Below, piece after piece: positions 56,486-64,000 of a DNA stretch of 64,000 nucleotides. This stretch comes from Tethya wilhelma (Eukaryota > Porifera > Demospongiae > Tethyida > Tethyidae). The notes under the pieces are model-generated. The model saw nothing but the letters and a program-made list of their open reading frames with translations, did not search any database and was not told where the DNA came from. The DNA lies in contig CAXIPT010000001.1 in assembly GCA_964030475.1 (NCBI GenBank), forward strand, positions 10,594,370 through 10,658,369, written 5' to 3'. Each line of letters opens with the position of its first letter. Position 1 is the first letter of the stretch. Both the position numbers and the translations under genes were made by a program.

Positions 56486-56811
56486 CAGTGGCATGTTTAA
56501 GGGGGTGCTCCGGGTGCTCGAGCACCCCCCTGGCTCACCAGATAATGACGTCATCTCTTAGAAGTAGCACTCCAGAGTAGTGCTATTCAATGAATTAATC
56601 AATGAAACGAGTAAAATCCAAGCTAGCAATGCTTCAAAATCACGCTAAAAGGAAAGAAAAGAAGGCCAAAAAATAGCAAAATATGGTAGCATAGCGATCC
56701 TCGATTGTGCGATCGAACTGTGCAATTTTGGTCACATGGGCATGGCTACCCCAAAATTTCCACCCACATTATACTAGCACCCCCATGAGCTAAATCCTAG
56801 ACATGCCACTG
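56486..56811. mobile_element. hAT-like MITE
   Basis: Ends CAGTGGCATGTTTAAGG and CCTAGACATGCCACTG are near-perfect inverted repeats, similar to the autonomous hAT ends (CAGTGGCGTAGCCAGG). GGGTGCTCGAGCACCC near the left forms a palindrome. 326 bp, no coding. GGCTT flanks both sides, but a clean 8-bp duplication is not evident. Confidence 0.75.
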
Positions 56812-57219
56812 GGCTTGACTGTATACAGAACATCCATGTGGTGGTCAACATCATGAGTTTGGATCACATGATTATGACAAGTTACTCCCACAGTTCTTCA
56901 TTATAGAAAACAAAAAATTCCAAACAGGTTGAAATAAGATACAGACAGTCACATTGAATGTAACTTATACTCAATTAGGAGCCAGAATCCCCACAGTTGT
57001 ACACACACTGTATAAACAATCAACAAAGGAACTCTGTGTTGTATGCTTAATATTATTTGTCATTACCACAAAGGCAGTACTGGTTACACAGGAATGGCAT
57101 GAATGGTCAGTACACAAGAAGGACTTCATAAAGCCTGAGCACTTTGCACTATATTTAAAACAACTCTTCTGCTCATTCTCTTTCTAACAAACCTAAAACC
57201 ATCATTGAAGTACATTTAA
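56812..57219. other. Spacer and left part of a dispersed repeat
   Basis: From about 57075 it matches 43730 onward. Confidence 0.5.
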
Positions 57220-57461
57220 AGGAACTGTGTCACTATATAAGCGGTGTTTTGTTACTAAAAATAAAATGTGTGACATTTTATGATGTTCTATGACCATTTG
57301 TGACGTTTTTTGTTTTGCTTCTTGCGCAATCTGGGTACCACGCCCGGGTATTAGCCCCGTGTATGTACGTATATTGCGCATTTGTCAACAAAAAATGTCA
57401 CAAAACGTCACACATTTTATTTTTGGTAACAAAACAGTGCTTATATTGTGACACAGTTCCT
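57220..57461. mobile_element. MITE with TTAA flanks, nested in another repeat
   Basis: AGGAACTGTGTCACTATATA and TATATTGTGACACAGTTCCT-like ends are inverted. TTAA lies on both sides (57216-57219 and 57462-57465). Internal repeats TGTGACGTTTT and AAAACGTCACA also pair. The TTAA target suggests Kolobok or piggyBac mobilisation. It splits the repeat shared with 43730-44080. Confidence 0.78.
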
Positions 57462-58157
57462 TTAATATTTCCTATGTTGGCTCAACTATTATCAGAGACC
57501 TCAATCAGAAGCTGATTTTTGAACAAATTTCTTTGTCTTTCAGGGTCTCTTGTTAACTTCTACGTATAACAATGTTGACAGTCCAATCACTACAGAAGAA
57601 GTTTTAACTCATTTTCAATATTTGCTTTTTTACTATTAGAACAAATATAATCATCTTCTAATGAAGAAACAGGTGTCAATCAAAAACAACCATTAACACA
57701 ATCAAAGTTGATTTAACTGCTTAAATAACACATTTTGGGTATAGAATAATAAATTATGCTGGGCAAAATTCACTTCTTTGTGTTTACCTTAAAGGCTATG
57801 CCCAACTAGAGTGGATTTTATGCATGTGATCATGACTGGCTATACATGTGTGTGAACTAGTGAACTAGCGAGATTTTTCAATGTTTACTTAAATCTAAAT
57901 TATGAGCTACATGTTTACATAACGAAGGGAGTGGCCACAGAACACGTACAGTATAAATGCCTTCAAATGGCTGAAAAGTAACAACTCACTGTATAATATC
58001 ACAATTTTCTTTAGCTACCAAGGGTTGTACATTTGCTGTAGCCTCATACCCAGGCCTACCCTACGCAGTTTAATTTTTTCCACAAGTTTAAGAATTAAAT
58101 ACGGGAGAACAAAGCCAGGGAACAAGGCTACACTTGCTCTTCTGGGTGGTTTGAAGG
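57462..58157. other. Spacer 3' of LAMTOR3
   Basis: Right part of the split repeat (to about 57550), then unannotated sequence. Confidence 0.4.
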
Positions 58158-59154
58158 CTAAAATTGGCCAACATAATTGCTTGCCAATATGTTATACCTG
58201 ATTATGGTAATGGAAATTGGACACTTGATAGAAATTGTGGATGGACAGTGCTTGGAAAAGTTGGAGCATGATTTCCACAGACCCAGTAATAATCTATGAC
58301 TCCACCAACCTGTATTAGCATCAGACTTGGCAACAAATGTAATCACAAGAGGAAAGTAGTTGAACTGGACAACTTGATGGCCAGAATAGTAGGAGATAAC
58401 ACTCTTGTTCTTGCCAACACCAAGTTTGCTTGCCTAGCAAAGGATTAGCAAGGGTATCTTCAGTTACAGTGAAATAACTTAAATAACAACTTTCTTGCAT
58501 GTACCTGTTCACTTGCTATAGAGAATATTCCCAGAAAAGGTGGTTTCATTGCAGCTGAGGGCACAGTACTTGAACGAGCTAAAAAAAGGGAAAAAAATGC
58601 TGGAACACATTCAACATAAAAAAGGGCACAGTCTTTGTAGTCACCTTCTACAAGTGTTACGCCATCTCTGTCTGAGATAACAATGCACTCAAGTCCTTCA
58701 ACACTGTATCAATAGTAATATATGCAGCTTGAAAATGAATGTACACAAAAAAACTATATTAAAAACTCACGTTGGCAATAGCTTCTTCACAAACGTTTGC
58801 AACTCCTAACAAATCAACAAAGAGCAATAGTATTGGGCAATTTCATACAACCTAAATGTTTACACTTTTCATCCTACTTAATACATGAATCATTTAATAT
58901 TCTTCTAAAGCAGCCACACCCACAGGGTCACTTAAGAAGGAACAACTGTGAATATATCTGGGGATACTTTCAACAGTCACTAAAATAAATCATAAAAAAT
59001 ATTAAAGCAGTGAAATGTCCCAATAGGTAAGTATTCCCTAACCATCATGGCAAATAGCTGTTTACAAAATGAAGGGGCCGGTAACTTGATTAGATAGGTA
59101 CAGGTACATTCATAGAACACACATAGAACACAGATGATTTGCAGTCTATGTGGG

Positions 59155-59224
<70 letters not shown>

Positions 59225-59246
59225 CTAACAAACTCACTTCAGCCAT
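58158..59246 (-). CDS. LAMTOR3: Ragulator complex subunit LAMTOR3 (MP1)
   Basis: Exons 59246-59238 (MAE), 58805-58771, 58703-58645, 58578-58505 and 58433-58310 join in frame by GT-AG introns. The protein reads ELQTFVKKLLPT, VEGLECIVISDRDGVTLVEG, PPFLGIFSIASEQ, SKLGVGKNKSVISYYSGHQV and VQFNYFPLVITFVAKSDANT. This is the roadblock/LC7 fold of LAMTOR3, a Ragulator subunit that scaffolds MEK1/ERK and helps anchor Rag GTPases and mTORC1 at the lysosome. Human LAMTOR3 is 124 residues; about 100 are accounted for here. The last helix is unclear: the frame can run on to a stop at 58158, or a final exon near 58290-58190 (SVEIMLQLFQAL in another frame) may be used. Intron 1 holds a GA microsatellite. 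Confidence 0.9.
59157..59221 (+). repeat. (GA)n microsatellite in LAMTOR3 intron 1
   Basis: About 32 GA units, 17 bp from the end of the nine-base first coding exon. Confidence 0.95.
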
Positions 59247-59355
59247 TTTCATACGACCCCTGACCTCTATTTAGCCGCGCCGCGGCGCCAACATAAACAG
59301 TAATATTGTTCTATTTAAACGAAAATAGATTGAAAATCCGAGCAACAGAGATGTG
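59247..59355. promoter_or_regulatory. Bidirectional LAMTOR3/NOL12 promoter
   Basis: Only 109 bp separate the two ATGs. It contains the locally unique GC palindrome GCCGCGCCGCGGCGCC (59274-59289) and no TATA box. Divergent housekeeping genes with a shared GC-rich core are the natural reading. Confidence 0.7.
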
Positions 59356-60977
59356 ATGGATGAATCAACCAAGCAGGAGAGCAAAAATAGATTGAAGAGC
59401 ATCAAAAGGCATATAACATTTGATGAGAATGCACGAAGGTGATTGCATATGTACACTAATTATTGTTTTCATTTTTACAATCCTAAGAATACACAGGTCA
59501 AATAAATTTAGCCATGCATTGTTGACAGTGCTATCATATTTATAGCTGTTATAAAATTTTCAATGGTGGAACAAGGTAGAGATTCAACAAATCCAAGACT
59601 CAATGAATGGGCCTCCTTGGTGGTCACTACGTTACCTAGCCTTTGTCATGAGTCCATATCCAATTTAAATAAGACAGCAAGATATTACAAAGTTGCTAAA
59701 CAGTATGTCAGAAGGTAGCAACTCGCACGTTCTGTACTTAGAGCTACGACCATGGTCAAGATTTTGACCATCTAAAATTAAAAAGTTTCCATTATGACTG
59801 TTGGTTGACTGTCGCACTAAATTTGATCTTGAGCATATCTCATTTTGACCATTGACCGACATCTTGATGACGGTCAAGTCACCAGGCCACTCTCTGGTAT
59901 CAGTGGTATGTAATGACTTCAACTCAAAGTCTTCAGCTCTGAAGTCAAACAACTAGGGCTACACTAGCAATCCTCGCTATGCTTCAAAGGTCACATTCCC
60001 GGCAAAGATAGTCGCAAGTCTGGGCACCAGGGCAAAGATCGTCTCAGCTAGTAAAATCCTACTATTTAACTTGGCCCAAAAAGTCAAAAGGTCGTTTTTC
60101 AACAATTTAAAGCTACAGTTTAACCACCCAAGTTGGCCTAAGAGTAGTTCATGTTGAGACAATGTGTCTTACTTACTTTTGTGAGAAATCCTGAAACACA
60201 GCCAAGATACGCCACAAAGTTTAGCCACCACCACCACCACCACCACTACATTGTCCACGAAAAATCTCAATTGAATCCAAACATAGCCTCGCTTTACTCG
60301 GAATTACATAGTCATAGTGCAAACTGTAAATTCAAGCAAAATATCTATTGCTTATTGCCTTATAAGATTGTTTGCTCACAGCCTTAGAGATTTGTTTTTA
60401 TTAACAACTACTGTAAGTCATGACATCTGACAGTCTAGTCATGTACTGTATGTTATATAATAATATACAGGGAATACTTGACAGGTTTTAGAAAAAGAAA
60501 AAGTCAGCGCAAGAAAGTTGCATTGGCAAAGAAAGCAGTCAGGGAAAAAGAAATTCAGAAGAAATTAAAGTCAGAAGTAAGATGGCTAATACTATTCATC
60601 GAGATTTTCTGTGTTCTCTAAACTTTGGTGACTTTATAAGTATGCTATAACAATATTTTTAGAAAAGAGAATCGCTTAAGAAGAAGTTACAAACATACGG
60701 ATTAAATGAAGGTAACTGCTTCAGCATTATAGGTGTATGTGGTTTGACTGAGTGTCAAGTTTAATTACATTGTTGACATGCAGAAACTCACAGTAAAGCA
60801 GCAAGTACAAAGGAAGTAACGCATAGCACTGAAGAATCCAGTACTTTATACCACCATCATCCCAATCATGTAGTTATCGTGGATATTAACCCTTCTCTAG
60901 GAGATTCCTTGTCATCTCTAATTAATAAAGATCACCTTGACAGTCATGATGATAGAATGTCTAACTATAAAAAATAA
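59356..60977 (+). CDS. NOL12: Nucleolar protein 12 (Nop25/Rrp17 family)
   Basis: Exons 59356-59438, 60471-60576, 60663-60711 and 60784-60977, all with GT-AG borders, give 143 residues. The core FDENAR-REYLTGFRKRKSQR, then a Lys/Arg/Glu helix (ALAKKAVREKEIQKKLKSEK) and YHHHPNHVVIVDIN match the NOL12/Rrp17 family. These are nucleolar RNA-binding proteins needed for pre-rRNA processing (Rrp17 is a 5'-3' exonuclease in yeast). The ATG at 59356 is preferred; an ATG at 59351 is followed at once by TGA. The protein is shorter than human NOL12 (213 residues) and lacks its basic C-terminal extension. AATAAA overlaps the stop (60973-60978). Confidence 0.88.
60225..60246 (+). repeat. (CAC)n run in NOL12 intron 1
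   Basis: About seven CAC units. Confidence 0.9.
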
Positions 60978-61060
60978 AGATCGTGTCATTCATGTGATTT
61001 TAACGTTTTGGTTGTATGGGCATAAGTGTTATAGGGTATAGTTGGTGTTAGGATTCAGGC

Positions 61061-61944
61061 TCATTCAGCACTTGATGCACTTCCAACTGGTGACTCTGGA
61101 CATGTTGGATCATATAGTTTGGTATATGCTAGTGGAAAGAATCCTGTTTTGCCATTGAGTTTTCCCTAAAATTATCAAAAATTCAATAGTGTATTATTTA
61201 GAGGCAGATTCATTGAAGTTGAGCTGGTCAAACCCACCTTACACCATCCTTGTTCCAGTTCCACCACATCAGTGATCACGTCACCAACATAGTGCAAATG
61301 CAGTTCATCTTTGTCTTGAGGTTGGTATTGGTACAATACTTTGGCATGATGCATTTTTGCTAGAGTTTTGTTTGACCAATATGTATTAAAGATATTGCTT
61401 AGAATTCTGACCTACCTTTGCTTTTTAAAATTGCTTTGTGTTCATTAATGCAAATGTATGCATCTGGAAGAGCCCACAGTTCTGTGTGTAACAATGGAAT
61501 CCGATGTAGGTTGTGTTCCTTGCCAAGAGTTTGATATTCCATCAGTTGGTTTGCTGTGACTTCTGTGATCTGATTAAGTCTGTTAGTACTCCACATGATG
61601 TACAGAAGAGATGAAAATGCAACAAGACTGCATGCAGTAAGACCGACAACAAACTGAAAGTTATTAAGGTTAAAATTCATTCAGTGATAGAAGTATTAAT
61701 AATAATAATAATAATAATTTAAAATATGAAGTGAAGATACAGCCATAGTGATGTAGTGTAGGAAATCAATCCTGCCTACACTATCCTGTACATGTACATC
61801 ATAGAGCTCCTTTTTTTCACAGTATAACGGGAAAAGAAAAGGACTAGGAAGCTCACTGATGTATCCAGGGTCACAAAGGCATATACCATCTTTCCATTGA
61901 CCGTGCATACAAGTTACGTCTTCTGTTAAAACTCTCATGATCAT
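61061..61944 (-). CDS. Membrane protein with EGF-like stub and cytoplasmic SH3 domain
   Basis: Exons 61944-61741, 61653-61416, 61359-61238 and 61165-61061 join in frame by GT-AG introns; about 222 residues from ATG 61944. Residues about 10-45 have a Cys pattern like an EGF half-module (CMHGQWKDGICLCDPGYI ... YC). Residues about 69-90 form a membrane segment (FVVGLTACSLVAFSSLLYIM). The C-terminal 65 residues are a good SH3 domain: AKVLYQYQPQDKDELHLHY, GDVITDVVELEQGWCKGKLN, GKTGFFPLAYTKLYD. SH3 domains bind proline-rich ligands, so the protein could dock signalling or trafficking factors at a membrane. No signal peptide precedes the EGF-like part, and the frame is closed by a stop just upstream, so an upstream exon may exist. 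I know no standard family with this order. It lies tail to tail with NOL12, 83 bp apart. Confidence 0.75.
61699..61721 (+). repeat. (AAT)n run in an intron
   Basis: Seven or so ATA/AAT units inside the intron between the EGF-like exon and the TM exon. Confidence 0.85.
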
Positions 61945-62117
61945 CAGACGTTCAACCAAAGGTCGTCGTTGCTACGGTAGGAGCAAATATACAGCTGCAA
62001 CGGACTATTGCGCATGCGCACGTTTACCTTTTCTTGAATCGTACAATCTGGCAACAATAACACAGGATGTTTTCTGATCAATCTATGGCTTATCAACATA
62101 ATAAATTGTTCACGTTA

Positions 62118-62628
62118 TCAAGAACTAGCTAGTGCTTCAGTAGGGGCCAATCTGTTCTGAATCCATTCATCAATGTTGAGGGGACTTGTTTCTAAATGAG
62201 TGTAACAATGGTATCAATGCATGGCATATATAAACAGTGCTGGGATTCTTACTTGGTGACTCTGTACTTTCAGCCCTGTATACTTTTACTTCTCCATCTA
62301 AAGGAAATAGAAAATTAATGTCGCATGCACCGTGTCTATTATTATGTAGTCTAGAATTTCACAAAAGTACCTCAAAACTATGTGCACATATTAATAGGTT
62401 CTAACTCACTTGCTTTTCTTGATAACACCTCCTCCCAACCTGCAAAATTATTTCATGGGTAAAAGATACACAAAATTACATAAAACATAGCAACCTTTTT
62501 GGAGAAAATCAGTGCATGATTGGTGAACAGAGGAGACTTGAATCAGTTTTTGTTGATTTGGTGTTGAAGCACGATCCCGCCAGTTAGGACTGTCAGCACC
62601 TAAATTATCTCCTTGGCGTGAACCACCA
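62118..62628 (-). CDS. 3' exons of an unrecognised host gene
   Basis: Four exons in consistent phase on the minus strand. 62628-62496 reads GGSRQGDNLGADSPNWRDRA, then CTDFLQK. About 62441-62411 reads GWEEVLSRKA. About 62298-62251 reads GEVKVYRAESTESP. 62191-62118 reads TSPLNIDEWIQNRLAPTEAL and the stop. All junctions are GT-AG and keep the frame, so this is a real gene end. It is polar, probably soluble, and ends in a short helix (IDEWIQNRLAPTEAL). I do not recognise it. The 5' exons are not found in the remaining 1.4 kb and may lie outside the window. Confidence 0.65.
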
Positions 62629-63186
62629 CTGAAAATAAAAGACATTTACATTACCTGACCAGCTCCCATCATTATAATTGTTCATTGAAGGACATAATTA
62701 ATAAATAAAGTAAGCACAGTTGATATTTAGTCTAAGAACTAGAAAGGACAGATCAGCAGGAGAAAGAGTTGACAGATCAGGGGTAGAAAGATAGATAAGG
62801 ATCTAGCTCGATAGACTAGGTTGATGTATAGACACAACAATGATCGAATGTTAACTATGGCTAAATTGCAGATTATGACACACTACTTGCAAACTTTGAC
62901 CATCCAAAAATTGTGGTCAAACATACTGCTGACCCTAGCTAAACAGTTAACACTAATCCTTGCATGAAACTGTCAATAGTTACTATTGTTTACACAGACA
63001 AACTTTCATGCTGATCAACTCAGTAAGTTTAGCTTGTGTGTCTGTCAGGGTTGTGAGCGTGTTTCAGGAGTGCCTAGTGATTCCAAAATGTAATTTTGTG
63101 CATTTGCATATCAATTGTCCATTGGCTGTTGGCTTAACCACTGGACTGTAGCTCTGAAAATTCATGCGTTCAGTGACAGGACATCA
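62629..63186. other. Upstream region of the unrecognised gene
   Basis: No clear exons. 62812-62830 repeats the 19-bp tip of the RecQ/DUF6589 unit. Confidence 0.4.
62812..62830 (-). repeat. Isolated tip of the RecQ/DUF6589 unit
   Basis: TCTAGCTCGATAGACTAGG is identical to 38047-38065; the inner sequence differs. It could be the end of a related short element. Confidence 0.5.
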
Positions 63187-63228
63187 TTAACCCTTGGTGC
63201 GCATGCGCAGCAAGGGTTATGGTAGTCG

Positions 63229-63275
<47 letters not shown>

Positions 63276-63801
63276 CCAACTATATCTCAAGAACGGCAGC
63301 TCCAGTCTTCAAAAGTAGCATACCAAGGTAAAATAATCGAGATTATCTAAAAAATTACACGTAGCATTTTACAAAAACCTGTAGTTCCTGAGACCTGAAG
63401 CTTTTCAGCCTCTCTGAGCGCTAAGCTTCGTGGCCACACCTGCAAATCACACCTATTTGTTAGTGTGCGTTATTTAGAATTGACTACAAGACTTTTTTTG
63501 TTAAAACTCAGTTGTCCATGAAAGGTGATCTGGTTTAGTCACATCACTGTTTCAGATCGAGCTATATCTTGCAAACGAAGATAGCTAATCAGCTCATCAC
63601 TAGTGACCATATTGGTTGTAGATTTTCTATGTAGCCTATCACTGTATGTTTGGTGTCCTCAAGCTCACGATTCATGACTACTGCATGGTAGCTAGTAGTT
63701 AGCAGATTAACCCAGCATGTGTCATTGTGACCATGCATCATCGATCATGTACTGCATATTGCTATCGCAACAAGGGTTAGGCACTTTGGTGCCCTTTCAT
63801 T
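63187..63801 (+). mobile_element. Hairpin-ended non-autonomous repeat, copy 3 (variant ends)
   Basis: The 5' tip TTAACCCTTGGTGCGCATGC folds with GCGCAGCAAGGG. Then come GGTTATGGTAGTCG and a GT microsatellite (63231-63272). The 3' part has CAAGGGTTAGGCACTTTGGTGCC and TTTCATTA. The ends differ in sequence from copies 1 and 2, but the 5' tip still pairs with the subterminal 3' motif. Confidence 0.62.
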
Positions 63802-63904
63802 AATTCTGTGATGACTTTATCTACTCACGCAATAGATATCAGAGATTATATACATTAGAGGTTAATTATTTAATTTATAACATCAAATGCAGCATATGCG
63901 CATG

Positions 63905-63948
63905 CACACACACACACACACACACACACAAGTACATAAATGCGCATG

Positions 63949-64000
<52 letters not shown>
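63905..64000 (+). repeat. CA microsatellites at the window end
   Basis: CA runs at 63905-63930 and 63951-64000 with GCGCATGCA between; the last one runs off the window. Confidence 0.95.

Noticed and set aside
62812..62830. Right terminus of the RecQ/DUF6589 element
   Set aside because: It lies more than 26 kb away, with host genes between; only the tip matches, so it is kept as an isolated repeat.

Overview
The window looks like nuclear DNA of a non-bilaterian marine invertebrate, most likely a demosponge (an Amphimedon-like genome). This is inferred, not proven. The grounds are AT-rich sequence, short GT-AG introns (tens to hundreds of bases), compact host genes, many DNA-transposon families of the kind common in sponges and cnidarians, and a BEL/Pao element primed by tRNA-Tyr. 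Nothing looks bacterial: there are no operons, no rRNA and no CRISPR.

Layout. (1) 478-4358: an almost complete DNA transposon with about 150-bp terminal inverted repeats and a TA duplication. It carries a SWIM/YqaJ-nuclease ORF on + and a THAP/DDE transposase on -, as in ISL2EU-type elements. (2) 6164-12098: BEL/Pao retrotransposon copy A. A second, inverted copy B lies at 22381-24832, an LTR fragment at 13264-13551, and a gag/protease fragment at 24834-25224. (3) 13552-20255: the 5' end of a TTAA-targeting transposon, a broken pogo-type transposase with tandem repeats and a C-terminal PHD-like finger, and an inverted pogo N-terminal relic. (4) 25-27 kb: THAP and acidic/coiled-coil transposon relics. 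(5) 27299-30529: a hAT transposon with perfect 16-bp ends and an apparently intact 828-residue transposase, the only autonomous element here that looks uninterrupted. (6) About 30764-36220: a RecQ-like helicase (+) facing a DUF6589 protein (-). This unusual convergent pair looks like one large, now decayed, mobile unit. Its left end is repeated in inverted orientation at 37342-38063. (7) 38-53 kb: P-element-like and pogo-like relics, many MITEs, a 302-base assembly gap and no convincing complete host gene. (8) 54.3-62.6 kb: a host gene cluster. It holds a small Pro/Tyr/Gln-rich membrane protein, LAMTOR3 (Ragulator scaffold subunit), NOL12 (nucleolar RNA-processing protein) divergent from LAMTOR3 across a 109-bp promoter, an unusual EGF-like/TM/SH3 protein and the 3' end of an unrecognised gene.

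Three copies of a 0.6-0.8 kb non-autonomous repeat (18361-19136, 34163-34876, 63187-63801) have hairpin ends whose sequence differs between copies while base-pairing is kept. They resemble Helentron-associated (HINE/DINE-type) elements. Single Ns at 13103, 15337, 24833, 25225, 27298, 37341, 50503 and 54434 often sit exactly at transposon boundaries, so the local order of repeat pieces may be an assembly artefact.

The host genes are housekeeping (mTORC1 signalling at the lysosome, rRNA maturation) plus a putative SH3 membrane adaptor. I see no functional pathway joining them beyond the shared promoter.
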